The notes under the pieces were generated by a model. The model did no database searches and was not told the origin of the DNA. It worked only from the letters and a program-made list of their open reading frames with translations. DNA of 64,000 nt from the NCBI RefSeq assembly GCF_000379105.1, contig NZ_KB900609.1, positions 705,422 through 769,421 on the forward strand, written 5' to 3'. Each line of letters opens with the position of its first letter. Within the stretch, counting starts at the first letter, position 1. A program made the position numbers and the translations under genes. Shown here in pieces: positions 1-8,268 of the stretch. Source of the stretch: Methylobacterium sp. WSM2598 (GTDB lineage: Bacteria > Pseudomonadota > Alphaproteobacteria > Rhizobiales > Beijerinckiaceae).

Positions 1-985
1 CCCCATGGCCGTCCATCGGCGGAAGATGCAGCAGCATCGTAAAGCGCGTCGTGCGCTCGACCAGGGTCCCGATCGCCGAACTCTTCAGACCCAGGATCAG
101 ATCTCCTTCCCAGTGCCCCGGCACCGCGCGGTCCTCCACCTCGGGCGGACGCTCGCTGATGAGCACCTCGGGGGTGACGAACGACCTGCCTCGGCCCAGG
201 CTGCGGGCCCGCGGCACACGCAAAGCCCGTCCTGTGCGAAGACACGCGGTCAGCTCACGCTTCAGCCCGCCCCGGCCCTGGATGTAGAGCGCCTGATAGA
301 TCGCCTCGTGACTGATGCGCATCGTCGTATCGCCCGGAAAGTCGAGCCGTAGGCGCTCGGCGATCTGCTGCGGACTCCAGGATCGACCCCATCGCCGGCT
401 CTGGCGTCGCCCGTGCCGCCGTCCCTTCCAGGCAACGCTAGGGCCAGGCAGAGCGCTCCCGCCCGGTGTCGCGACAGTTCCGGCGAGCCGCTCCTGCACG
501 TACGTCCGCAGCGCTGCGTTCCCCGCCAGTTTTGCTGGCTTGGGCCGGCGTGCCGCGCGTTCAGCGTGCCACTGCGCGGTCGTGGCGCGATAGTCCAGGC
601 CGCCACTGCGGGTCGCCGCATTGCGGCGCAATTCCCGCGAGATGGTCGACGCCGCCCGTCCCAGACGCCGAGCGACGTCCCGGACCCCGTGACCTTGCGC
701 TTGTAGGATCGCGATCTCCTCCCGCTCAGCCAACGACAGGTAGCGCGCAGAAGGCGACTTGGATGATGGTGACAGGTGGGAAGGTGCCATTCCGCCTGCT
801 GTCCGGAACCACCGCGAGCCGACCGGTGGCGAGATCCCGAGCTTCATCGCTGCGACCTCGCTGGAGAGACCCTGCGCGAGGAACGCCCAGAACCCCCGCC
901 GCGTCTCGCGCAGACCGACCCCGGGACGACCCGGTGACCGCAGCTTCTCGCGAAGTGCCCGATCCGAACGCCGCCGACCTGCCAT
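1..985 (-). CDS. IS30-family transposase, partial (runs off left edge)
   Basis: This is an open frame with no stop from an ATG at 985 to the window edge, so at least 328 residues. The N-terminus (MAGRRRSDRALREKL) precedes a helix-turn-helix typical of IS30 transposases: SLAEREEIAILQAQGHGVRD followed by VARRLGRAASTISREL at about residues 85-120. The visible end holds the start of the DDE catalytic domain, GHWEGDLILG, with the first catalytic Asp, then SSAIGTLVERTTRFTMLLHL. IS30 enzymes catalyse copy-out transposition from terminal inverted repeats. The element's transposase-proximal end lies near 1012-1034, immediately next to IS3-family sequence, so it probably inserted into an older IS3 copy. 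The C-terminal Asp and Glu of the active site lie outside the window, so activity cannot be judged. Confidence 0.88.
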   Translation of the reverse strand, partial: MAGRRRSDRALREKLRSPGRPGVGLRETRRGFWAFLAQGLSSEVAAMKLGISPPVGSRWFRTAGGMAPSHLSPSSKSPSARYLSLAEREEIAILQAQGHGVRDVARRLGRAASTISRELRRNAATRSGGLDYRATTAQWHAERAARRPKPAKLAGNAALRTYVQERLAGTVATPGGSALPGPSVAWKGRRHGRRQSRRWGRSWSPQQIAERLRLDFPGDTTMRISHEAIYQALYIQGRGGLKRELTACLRTGRALRVPRARSLGRGRSFVTPEVLISERPPEVEDRAVPGHWEGDLILGLKSSAIGTLVERTTRFTMLLHLPPMDGHG

Positions 986-1011
986 CACAACCGCCCTCCG
1001 CCAAGCCGTTG

Positions 1012-1034
1012 CGACGACCACTTGAATCCACCCA
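1012..1034. repeat. probable terminal inverted repeat of the IS30 element
   Basis: This stretch lies between the IS30 transposase start and the point (about 1035) where similarity to the second IS3 copy in this window begins. Its mate is off the window, so it is identified only by position. Confidence 0.4.
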
Positions 1035-1368
1035 CTAGACTTCGCTGGCCTTTGGCAGCCGCTGCCGCGAGGCAGGGGTGCGGCCCTCGATGGGCTCGGT
1101 CGGTGATGCTTACGACAACGCCATGGCCGAGAGCTTCTTCTCAACCCTGGAATGCGAGCTCCTCGCCCGCCGGCGCTTCCACTCCCGGCCAGAGGCTCGC
1201 ATGGCCCTCTTCAGCGACCTCGAAGGCTTCTACAACCCGGTGCGGCGACACTCCGCCCTGGGCTACCGATCACCCCTCACCTACGAGAAGGAGCACCGCC
1301 CAAACCCCGCACATGAGACCCCGGTCAGCCAAGCCCCATAACCGTCCACAGAGACGGGGCAATCCCAA
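1035..1368 (+). pseudogene. IS3-family transposase OrfB, 3' remnant with right inverted repeat
   Basis: The frame reads TSLAFGSRCREAGVRPSMGS, then AYDNAMAESFFSTLECELL, then NPVRRHSALGYRSP. This is the C-terminal end of IS3-family OrfB and carries the last catalytic Glu (AESFF) of the DDE triad. Everything upstream of about 1035 (OrfA and the first two Asp residues) is missing, replaced by the IS30 end. Positions 1344-1368 closely match the right end (9005-9029) of the second IS3 copy, so the right terminus is intact. It cannot encode an active transposase. Confidence 0.85.
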
Positions 1369-1416
1369 TCCCCACACGCCGATGCTGAGGCTGGCCCCGG
1401 CGTGCTTACGCACCAC

Positions 1417-1638
1417 CTACGCGTCAATCTCCGTGCCGGCCAGGAAGGTCAGCAGGATTGCGCCGAAGCCGGCCAGGAAGTTGACCCAGTCGGTGAGGTG
1501 CAGGCCGATGGTGTTGCCGGCCACGGCCCCTACCATCATCTTGACCAGGGCCACCGAGATCGTCACGCGCAGCGCAATGATCGCGGCGAGTAGCGCGAGC
1601 CCCAGCCACACCGCGGGCTCCAGCCAGACATCCGCCAT
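1417..1638 (-). pseudogene. cation:proton antiporter (CPA2-like), truncated to N-terminal ~73 residues
   Basis: The product starts MADVWLEPAVWLGLALLAAI and continues through MMVGAVAGNTIGL and GAILLTFLAGTEID, the first two or three membrane helices of Na+/H+ or K+/H+ exchangers of the KefB/NapA type (family length is usually near 390 residues or more). The frame stops directly after the conserved TEID, where unrelated DNA and the IS3 remnant begin, so the gene has lost about 80% of its length. The ATG at 1638 has a strong GGAGG site six bases upstream. The 5' leader holds a structured RNA and a terminator, so the regulatory part has outlived the gene. Confidence 0.8.
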
Positions 1639-1690
1639 CACACGCCTCCTCCGGCCTTCGGCCGGTGCTCAAGCGGATGCGCGACGGCAT

Positions 1691-1715
1691 GAAAAAACCC
1701 GCCGACGGCGGGTCT
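1691..1715 (-). terminator. intrinsic terminator in the antiporter leader
   Basis: On the minus strand GACCCGCCGTCGGCGGGT forms a GC-rich hairpin followed by a run of six T. It lies between the folded RNA domain and the ribosome-binding site of the antiporter remnant. That is the position expected for the expression platform of a transcription-terminating riboswitch. Confidence 0.75.
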
Positions 1716-1717
1716 GC

Positions 1718-1803
1718 GGGCGCACCCCCACCGCATGTCGTCACGCGGTAGGAGTCATCGGCCCGGGTGGGCGGTTATGGGGAACTCCACCCCCAGACCG
1801 CCA
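1718..1803 (-). ncRNA. structured leader RNA, candidate riboswitch (nhaA-I / Li+-type)
   Basis: Read on the minus strand, GGCGGT (1802-1797) pairs with ACCGCC (1775-1770) and encloses a GGGG/CCCC hairpin. A CACCC segment (1769-1765) can pair with GGGTG (1727-1723), enclosing an ACCGC/GCGGT hairpin (1749-1730). Unpaired blocks such as CCCATAACC and GGGCCGATGACTCCTACC look like conserved aptamer sequence. From memory they resemble the nhaA-I class, which senses Li+ (and perhaps Na+) and sits before cation exchangers. The neighbours fit: an antiporter start directly downstream and a terminator between. The class assignment is from memory and needs a covariance-model search; the folding itself is visible. 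Confidence 0.62.
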
Positions 1804-1898
1804 CTCTAAAAACCGGCCCTGACAGCGTCAACTGTTCATGCAGGCGAGCAGAACCGTGCTATGATCAAACTCATGACGTCAGCCGCGGAGGCGGCCCG

Positions 1899-2546
1899 AT
1901 GCATACCCTCGATGTTGCGGTCCTGACCGCGTTGGTCGTGCTCGGCGTAAGCTTGGCGTATGCTTGGCGTCGCGAGCGCCGGCACCGGCAGCGCAACCTG
2001 GCATCTGCCCTGGTCGGCGAGATTGTTGCCGTGCTGCGGGCGATCGAGACCCACGACGTTCTGGCTCGTCTGGAGCATGTGGCGGCCACGGTGCCCCGCG
2101 TCGCCGTGCCGACGCTGCCCCCGATCCCGGCGGCGGTCTATCAGGCCTATGCGGGCTGCCTTGATCGGCTGGAAGCCCCGCTCCCCCGCAAGATCTCCTA
2201 CTTCTACACGCGGCTGCAGATGCTGCAGGGGGACTTGGCCGCCCTGAGCCTCCGCCAAGTGCAGGACTTTCCGGCCGTGTCCGGGGCCAGCTTCGCGGCC
2301 GAGCTGGCCCGGGACCTCCGTGATACCCTCGCGGTCGGCGACGAGATCCTGAAGGATCTGCGACCGCTCCTGGTACGGCGCCGGCTGCACATTCGGCTCC
2401 GCCGCACTGTCGCGTCGACCGCCAAGGTATACCGGAAACTGCCGCGTGCGACCCTGCGCCATCCGTTCGCTCATCGGCCGCCCGGTGCGCCCCTGTGGCC
2501 GTGGCGGCGTGGGGCCGCCCCTGCGAGCCCGGCTCAGCCCTTGTAA
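1899..2546 (+). CDS. membrane-anchored protein of unknown function
   Basis: I do not recognise this 215-residue product. The ATG at 1899 follows a GGAGGC site; a longer upstream reading would run antisense through the riboswitch. The N-terminus MHTLDVAVLTALVVLGVSLAY is one transmembrane segment followed by an Arg-rich stop-transfer (WRRERRHRQR). The rest (about residues 30-215) is soluble and helical, with a very basic C-terminus. It is divergent from the antiporter remnant with about 95 bases between the RNA domain and this start. It may belong to the older chromosomal backbone interrupted by the IS elements. Confidence 0.6.
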   Translation: MHTLDVAVLTALVVLGVSLAYAWRRERRHRQRNLASALVGEIVAVLRAIETHDVLARLEHVAATVPRVAVPTLPPIPAAVYQAYAGCLDRLEAPLPRKISYFYTRLQMLQGDLAALSLRQVQDFPAVSGASFAAELARDLRDTLAVGDEILKDLRPLLVRRRLHIRLRRTVASTAKVYRKLPRATLRHPFAHRPPGAPLWPWRRGAAPASPAQPL

Positions 2547-2593
2547 GCCACCAGGATCACTTTGCGTGGACGCCGGTGGATTGACTCGGCCCG

Positions 2594-2857
2594 GTGATGG
2601 CCTGCCCCGCCCACCCCATCGTGGGTGGCATGCCCATCCCCTTCGCCATCCCCGAATGCCGCTTCGAGCGCGTCGTCGAACACCACCGGGACCGCCTCGT
2701 CATCCCGGTGCGCCTGAACGACGTCGATCCGCGAGCTTGGCTGGCCGACGTCTTGGCGCGGATCAACGACCACCCCTCACGTGCCCTCGCCGCACCCATG
2801 CCCCGGGCCTGGAAAGCCCGCGGTCCCGCGATGGCCAGTTCGGCTCAGGTCGCCTGA
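2594..2857 (+). pseudogene. IS66-family transposase, C-terminal remnant
   Basis: The segment VRLNDVDPRAWLADVLARIN followed by DHPSRALAA corresponds to the very C-terminus of IS66-type TnpC transposases (typically AKLNDVDP.AWLADVLARL.DHP). Nothing of the preceding ~400 residues is present, and the residues either side do not match the family. It is a fossil of a third IS family in this region. Confidence 0.65.
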
Positions 2858-2873
2858 GCGCGGGATCCAGCGA

Positions 2874-3104
2874 TCAGGTCGCGCGCGTGAACAAGGCGTG
2901 AAACAACGCCCGGGATCGGCGAAGCCCTTCATCCGTGAGCACCACGGACTTGGCTCGTCCGACTGGGTCTGCGATCAGCCCTTTGCGGTGCAGCCGATCG
3001 AGGACCTGCCAGTCGAATCCCTTCCAGGCCCGGCGCTCATCGTGGAGCGTCAGCCACGGGAGGCCGAGCACCGCCTCGTCGATCCGCTCCTCATCGATCT
3101 GCAT
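2874..3104 (-). CDS. DUF6429-family small protein
   Basis: This is a 76-residue soluble protein with the blocks IDEAVLGLPWLTLHDERRAW, KGFDWQVLDRLHRKGLI and SVVLTDEGLRRSRALFHALF, which I recall as DUF6429. The second half looks like a winged-helix fold (recognition helix DRLHRKGLI, then a strand pair and TDEG), so DNA binding is possible but unproved. Its length is normal for the family. Such genes often sit near insertion sequences, as here beside the IS66 remnant. Confidence 0.65.
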   Translation of the reverse strand: MQIDEERIDEAVLGLPWLTLHDERRAWKGFDWQVLDRLHRKGLIADPVGRAKSVVLTDEGLRRSRALFHALFTRAT

Positions 3105-3442
3105 GAGTCCAGCTTAACACGCCGCAACCCCAACGCGCCGCGGTTCTGACCGGATGGATACTGCCTTGCCCTCAGGCTGCAAGACTAACTGGCATCGCAC
3201 CCTGCCCGGCGGCTGCCGGATCGAGAGGGCGCGGAGGAGGGTGGCGAGCCGCGGATCAGCCCGCGCGCCGCAGCCGCAGCCCGGACGGAACTGGCCGCTC
3301 GCCGGCAGGTCGCCAGCACCGCACCATCCCGCCAGGATCCGACGAGATGGCCGGGCGACGTTCAGCTTCGGCGCGAGCCGTGCGCATCGGCGACGGCCCC
3401 GCCGCGGCTCACCAAATGTCTTACGACGGCGTCACGCCGCGC

Positions 3443-3552
3443 GGTCTAGAGCATTTTCCGACGAAGTGGATGCCGGTTCGTCGCGGACAATGCGGCAGGA
3501 TCAAAGATCGAGAGCGGCACCCGATTGCAACGTGATCGGGTGCCGCTCTAGA
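3443..3552. repeat. dispersed palindromic repeat (starts TCTAGAGCATTTTCCGACGA)
   Basis: The unit begins with TCTAGAGCATTTTCCGACGA and ends in a 15-bp perfect stem (3511-3525 with 3535-3549, nine-base loop) followed by CTAGAG. I recall this arrangement as a common intergenic repeat in Methylobacterium and related Rhizobiales. The last ~17 codons of the glycosyltransferase at 3501-5501 lie inside it, so the repeat supplies that gene's stop codon. The stem could also act as a bidirectional terminator. The rest of 3105-3442 shows no gene that I can support. Confidence 0.72.
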
Positions 3553-5501
3553 GGCATCGCGACGCCGGATAAGAGCGCCCGGGCGTACTTCTCGACATCG
3601 TCATAGGAGCTTCGCCCGCAGATGGTCGAGCCCGTGAACTTCAGGGAGCAGCGGGATGCAATCTCGTGAAGCAGCCTTTCGGCGGGCGCTCCGGCCCGGC
3701 CGATCCAAGCGAGTTCGGGCCCCGAATCCCGCCCACCGCAAAGCAGTTCCGCGATCAGGTTGTTGAACATCCCTCGATCCGAGAGTGCGATGATGACGTC
3801 GCTTGAACGACCCGCACGCGGCAGAGCCCGCGCAAGTTCGCTGTTTTCGACCACGGTCACGCGCGCGACACTCGGCCCCGCGATCCTCTCGCGGGCTTTG
3901 TCGGTAGCCGCCAGATCACCGCGCCCGCGTATCATGGTCATGACACCCGGAAGCCAGTCGATGTCGGAATGCAGGAAGGGGAGTTGCGACACTGCGTCGT
4001 CTCCGGGATCGGAGACCACCTGCTCGCCGAGCAACCAATCCCAACGACCGTCGCGCACCGACCTCGATAGATCATTGGCCCGCAATGGCCCGAGCGCGAC
4101 GACCATCTTCCCGCTGGTTTTCAGATCTGGAAGGTCGGCCTCGCCGACAATCTCGTACCAACGATTGCGCAGGCGCCCGATGATGCGTTTCAGGTTGTCA
4201 TCGACGAGGAAGAAGACCCTCATCCGATCCGACAGGATGCGGGACCAGCTCACGTAGGAGGCAAGGATCGGCCAGTGCTCCTCCGCCGACAGACCCCGGA
4301 CATCGAGCACCAGGAGTCCGCACGCCCTCTCGATCGACGCAATGAGCTCCGCTTCGGAGCGCTCGCGTGCGGCGACGAGATTCGCTGCGGCCGCCTCGAC
4401 CGCGTCGAGGAAGCGTGACAGCGGGGGCCGGTCGAGCGCGATCCGCGACATGGCGCGCGCGAGCGTCTTGGGAGAGGAGAAGACGAAACTGTCCGGGAGA
4501 CCCGTTCCGATACTCGAATGCTCCGCGGCGAGGACCGGAATGCCCGCGAGCATCGCATCCGCGACTTTCACCTTGAAACCGGTTCCATCGAATTGGGGCG
4601 CGATAATGAAATCGACGCGGCCGAGGAACTCCTCTTCGGAGGCCACCTCGCCAAGACGCTGCACGGGCAAATTGGTCTTCACATGATCCGATATCGTGCC
4701 GCCGATGATCAGATCGACCGGCGAAAAATCTTCTTCGACTTGCAGCTCCAGCTCCTGGAGCACGGCGTTCAACCCGATCACCGTGTAGACTTGGGCGCTG
4801 CTCAGCACGCCGAAGACGACCCTGTCGTCATGGATATATGACCGCCGCGTCTTTTTTGCCGCCGCTTCGGCCAGAACAATCGGTATGTTATGGACTGGAA
4901 CGGTGATTTTATCGCCGAAATACGATTTTTCCTCGTCCGTGACCGTGACCACCAGATCGGCCCGGCTCCATCCGAACATCTCGTTCCGTTCATCCGTCCA
5001 GAAGAACTCCGGTGCAATCCCCGTGCGATTCGCTATCTGTTGACGCTTCGAGAATACATCCAGCGTATCGAGGATCTTGAACGAATTAAACGCTGAATAG
5101 AAAGCCTTTGTCATCCAAACATTGGTGACCACGGTGACGTCGAATGTTTTGATTTCATTCAGACGCTCTAAGAACTTTTCGAATGCAGGATCCCACCATT
5201 CGTCGAGCGAATGAAAGTTTCCGTCCTGAGGAGGGAGACCGACTTGTTTGGATGTGGGATAGATATGCACCTCACCCCAGGTGTTGACCATCTCTTGGTA
5301 GGAAATCTGATCGAAATACCAATACCAGGGGAGTTCGAAGGCATAGAGAACAAACGTGATCCGAAAGCCTGCCCGTTTGAGCAGCGATGCGATTTGGAAG
5401 ACGCGCCGCCGCTGACCGGAATTCGCCGGATGCGATGCGAATGGTGTAATGAAGAGGACGGTCTGGCCGAAGCGATTGGGCGAGGTCGCCGGCACCGTCA
5501 T
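3501..5501 (-). CDS. GT4-type glycosyltransferase with large C-terminal extension
   Basis: This 666-residue cytoplasmic enzyme probably transfers a sugar from a nucleotide donor to a surface glycan. Residues about 12-30 (TPFASHPANSGQRRRVFQIA) are the N-terminal Gly-rich loop of a GT-B fold. The donor-binding half has FDGTGFKVKVADAMLAGIPV near residue 310. Residues about 400-650 form a second domain that I cannot place; it is longer than normal GT4 enzymes (350-420 residues). The start ATG overlaps the stop of the upstream GT2 gene by four bases (ATGA), so they are translationally coupled. The C-terminus (RHPITLQSGAALDL) is encoded by a dispersed repeat, suggesting that the original end was replaced. 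The paralogue at 13775-14950 shares the SHPAN motif. Donor and acceptor are unknown. Confidence 0.85.
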   Translation of the reverse strand: MTVPATSPNRFGQTVLFITPFASHPANSGQRRRVFQIASLLKRAGFRITFVLYAFELPWYWYFDQISYQEMVNTWGEVHIYPTSKQVGLPPQDGNFHSLDEWWDPAFEKFLERLNEIKTFDVTVVTNVWMTKAFYSAFNSFKILDTLDVFSKRQQIANRTGIAPEFFWTDERNEMFGWSRADLVVTVTDEEKSYFGDKITVPVHNIPIVLAEAAAKKTRRSYIHDDRVVFGVLSSAQVYTVIGLNAVLQELELQVEEDFSPVDLIIGGTISDHVKTNLPVQRLGEVASEEEFLGRVDFIIAPQFDGTGFKVKVADAMLAGIPVLAAEHSSIGTGLPDSFVFSSPKTLARAMSRIALDRPPLSRFLDAVEAAAANLVAARERSEAELIASIERACGLLVLDVRGLSAEEHWPILASYVSWSRILSDRMRVFFLVDDNLKRIIGRLRNRWYEIVGEADLPDLKTSGKMVVALGPLRANDLSRSVRDGRWDWLLGEQVVSDPGDDAVSQLPFLHSDIDWLPGVMTMIRGRGDLAATDKARERIAGPSVARVTVVENSELARALPRAGRSSDVIIALSDRGMFNNLIAELLCGGRDSGPELAWIGRAGAPAERLLHEIASRCSLKFTGSTICGRSSYDDVEKYARALLSGVAMPLERHPITLQSGAALDL

Positions 5502-6430
5502 GCATCCTCTCCCTGCTTGAAGCCGGCGCTCGCAATCATCGCCATGGCGTATATCGACTCAAGTTGAACAACGAATTCCGCCGACGTGCGGGGCAAATAT
5601 GACAGGGCCTTGATATTCCGATACTGTGGCGGAGCAAGCACCATCCTGGTCTTGTAACGCTCGTAGGCCAGATCGAGGGTCATCCAGCACGAGCCGGAGA
5701 CCACGTCGGAGATCGCTTGCCAGAAGACGCGGCGGCGGAAATGTTCCGGAGTCAGGCGGTCGGCGGCGATGATGTGTTCGACGCAAGCTTCCGGGCAGTA
5801 GAAGGTTCGGTGCCTTCCGACGCGGTCGAGCAGGGCGGTCTCCTCGTTGCTCAGCAGCGACGCGGTGCCACGCCGCCCGAGCGAAGGGTCGAACCTGCCA
5901 TATTGCCGGAAGACGTCCTTGCGGATGGCGAGGTTCGCTCCGACCACCCACTCGTTCTCGTTCAAAAAGCGTCCCGTGTCCGACCAGTCGATGCACGACA
6001 GGTGCGACGCCAAGCGGTCATCGTACCACTCCGGCAGACGATCGGCGTTCTCGTAGAGGGGAACGACGCGGCCGCCGACGATCAATGCATCCGGATGGGC
6101 ATCGAATGCCTTCAGCAGTTGCGTTGTCCAGCCGGAGCAGACCAGGGCGTCGTCGTCGAGAAAGGCGATGATCTCGCCGTTCGCCTCGTCGATCGCGAGA
6201 TTGCGCGCATGGGAGAGGCCGGTCTCGTCGCAGAAGGTCACGCGGCTGCCGCGGCCCTCGGGCAACGCGATGGGCCGGCGTCGCGCCAGCGGGGTGTTGT
6301 CGACGATCAGAAGCTCGGCCTGGTGCCCGTCGATGCGGTCCCGCTCCAACAGCGTCGAAACCGTCCTGTTCAACAGATCGTAGCGGTCGAAAGTGCAGAT
6401 CGCAACGGTGAGGCGGGCATTGTCGGACAC
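5498..6430 (-). CDS. GT2-family glycosyltransferase
   Basis: A 310-residue GT-A enzyme. It opens with LTVAICTFDRYDLLNRTVST, has the metal-binding run AFLDDDAL near residues 90-96, and further on WVVGANLAIRKDVF and a downstream acceptor-side motif (NEETALLDRVG). GT2 enzymes transfer sugars from UDP- or dTDP-sugars with inversion, at the cytoplasmic face. The start is GTG at 6430, three bases after the upstream gene's stop, and the stop overlaps the next GT gene by four bases. It is the third gene of a four-gene operon. The length is normal and there is no transmembrane segment, so it acts as a soluble or peripheral enzyme. Confidence 0.9.
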   Translation of the reverse strand: MSDNARLTVAICTFDRYDLLNRTVSTLLERDRIDGHQAELLIVDNTPLARRRPIALPEGRGSRVTFCDETGLSHARNLAIDEANGEIIAFLDDDALVCSGWTTQLLKAFDAHPDALIVGGRVVPLYENADRLPEWYDDRLASHLSCIDWSDTGRFLNENEWVVGANLAIRKDVFRQYGRFDPSLGRRGTASLLSNEETALLDRVGRHRTFYCPEACVEHIIAADRLTPEHFRRRVFWQAISDVVSGSCWMTLDLAYERYKTRMVLAPPQYRNIKALSYLPRTSAEFVVQLESIYAMAMIASAGFKQGEDA

Positions 6431-6433
6431 GGA

Positions 6434-6994
6434 TCACCGTACCTTGAGGTTGATCGAAGCCACAGCGAAGGGAGCATCTGCCTCTTCCGTCTCGGGCACG
6501 GCCAAGGCCAGTTTCAACACACCGTCCTGCCCCGCGCCGACGATGGTCCCGCGAACGGCGCCGTCCCAGGACAGCCATGGCAGATCTTCACCATTGGCGC
6601 GGACATACAGGCCGTCGTAAGCCCGCCTGGACACGAACTTCGGGACGACGACCGTCAAGTCGTACTGGCGGTTCGGCGTGACCTGCACCGTCCATTCCAG
6701 CCGGGGCATCCCCAGGAGCCATCTCACCCAGCGACCGGACGCGTCGCGCTCCGGGAGCGAGAGATTGCCGCTCAGCGTGTTCGGCATCCTCGCATCGAAG
6801 CTCCAGTTCGCCATCAGAGAGGCGGTCGTCGCCGCATCGAACGCCGCTCTGACGGCCGCGTCGACGGCGCCCAGATTCTTCTCGAGCGCGGATTCGAGCT
6901 CTGTTTGCCGAGCTTCGACTTGACTGAGGCGTTGCATCGCCTCGTCACCGACGGTCGATTTTTGTCGGTCGGACAGTGTAGCGGGATTAGCCAT
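6434..6994 (-). CDS. coiled-coil plus beta-rich protein of the glycan operon
   Basis: I do not recognise a named family. Residues about 10-50 form a coiled coil (QRLSQVEARQTELESALEKN), followed by an all-beta stretch with alternating hydrophobics: VTPNRQYDLTVVVPKF, then LYVRANGEDLPWLSW, and a C-terminal FAVASINLKVR. The layout (coiled coil, then a beta domain ending in a repeated hydrophobic strand) resembles the second half of the 456-residue protein at 12442-13812. Its start overlaps the preceding gene by eight bases. There is no signal peptide or membrane segment. A structural or sugar-binding accessory role is inference from context. Confidence 0.7.
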   Translation of the reverse strand: MANPATLSDRQKSTVGDEAMQRLSQVEARQTELESALEKNLGAVDAAVRAAFDAATTASLMANWSFDARMPNTLSGNLSLPERDASGRWVRWLLGMPRLEWTVQVTPNRQYDLTVVVPKFVSRRAYDGLYVRANGEDLPWLSWDGAVRGTIVGAGQDGVLKLALAVPETEEADAPFAVASINLKVR

Positions 6995-7478
6995 GCGCGA
7001 TATCTTTGGATACGACCCTGACGGACAGTATGGCGAGACCGAGATTCCGCCCGCCGGGTTCCTGACTCTCCGGCCTCGTCGCCGAGGAGATCTCCAGGAT
7101 GAGCGACTGGCCGACGACCGGGGGGAGGGACGCTCTCAGGTGGAAGTAGCCTTCGGCCGCCGAACCGTCCGGCGTCGGGACATCGATGCCGTCGGCCCGC
7201 AGCCGCGCTTGGGCCGGATTGCACGCCGTGCCCATGACTTCCACGTCGATGTCGACGCCGGCGCCGCGCTCGATGCGGATTGGAAGCCGGACGCTATCCC
7301 GCGCCCCCGACCAGCGAAAGCAATCACCTGCCGGTCGGGTCCACTCACGAAAATGCAAACCGTTACTCTTGTCGAGCTGATCGCTGGCTCTAATTCTAAC
7401 GTCGCGGGGAGCTTCGCTTACGATCTCGAAACTTGCGTCATTCTCGAACCGTAATTCTTGTGTTTCCTGCGCCCTCAT
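6987..7478 (-). CDS. beta-sandwich-like protein, first gene of the glycan operon
   Basis: A 163-residue protein with no recognised family. It has a pattern also seen in two other proteins of the island: an aromatic entry strand (DCFRWSG), DSVRLPIRIERGAGVDIDVE, a central ASLPPVVGQSLILEISS, and an ending in which a charged turn leads into GLAILSVRVV. The matching segments are residues about 400-515 of the protein at 14947-16512 and the C-terminus of the one at 12442-13812. The ATG at 7478 has a GAGGAG site. It leads the four-gene leftward operon. The function is unknown; carbohydrate binding is a guess from the fold type and neighbours. Confidence 0.68.
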   Translation of the reverse strand: MRAQETQELRFENDASFEIVSEAPRDVRIRASDQLDKSNGLHFREWTRPAGDCFRWSGARDSVRLPIRIERGAGVDIDVEVMGTACNPAQARLRADGIDVPTPDGSAAEGYFHLRASLPPVVGQSLILEISSATRPESQEPGGRNLGLAILSVRVVSKDIAHG

Positions 7479-7535
7479 AAATTATGCGCTCCTCAATTTA
7501 AGTGTTGCCCTGTCGATTCAATCGGATAGGAAATT

Positions 7536-7988
7536 TTACCCAAGGTACGGCACATTGTCAGACTTCGCAAGGCGTAGGACGTACTGACCGTCATTGGACT
7601 CGACGAGGGGTCCGCCGCACGGCGCCGGCGGCTCGCGCGAGATCCCACGCCGCTGGGCGCAGCCTCTTCCGGGCAGGCCGACGGCGTCCCCGGCCGGCTC
7701 CGGCTCACCCCCACGACGTCCCCGCCTCCCCCAGGCCGCGCGGGGCGCCCGCGGCGAGGACCGCGAGGTCGGGGAAGCCGCGCCGAGCAACCGCCGGATC
7801 TGGGTCAGCACCGCGACGCCGCGCAGGCTCGGCGGCGGGATTGGCGAGGGCCGGCCGGATCGGACGACGTGCGCGCGGATGCCGGCGTCGGCGCGGCGAT
7901 CGGATTGGGACAACCAGCGGCGCCCGTCGCCCGACAGCCTCGCGTCGGCGAGCATCACCTCGAAGGTAGACCAATCCAGATCCTGCAC
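7536..7988 (-). pseudogene. degenerate gene of unknown origin
   Basis: The first ~60 codons look like real protein (VQDLDWSTFEVMLADARLSG, DGRRWLSQSDRRADAGIRAH), and in-frame sequence before the GTG (WLRIRLIESDRRIAR) also looks coding. The middle is low-complexity Pro/Arg/Gly, while the last 15 codons (NDGQYVLRLAKSDNVPYLG) again look ordered. This suggests a frameshifted or recombined remnant. No family recognised. Confidence 0.35.
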
Positions 7989-8268
7989 GCGCGCAATTCT
8001 CCGGTCACTCTCGATCAGACGGATGCGGAGCCACTACGGGACAGGCGTAGCGGTATCGCGTTGGCAGGCCGGGAGCAAGGCTATCTCTCGGGCGCGCTAT
8101 AGCGCGCTACAGGCTGTTATGGACCTGTGGGGGATGGAATAGCCAGATGACGGTGCATGCACGCCTCTCGCAAGCCCTACCCCTCATACGGTTTTCGGCT
8201 GATTAGTGGATTGGGATTGCGCCGGATTGGTGGACACCGAGAACGCTTTCGCGTGAGGTGTTTTTGCC

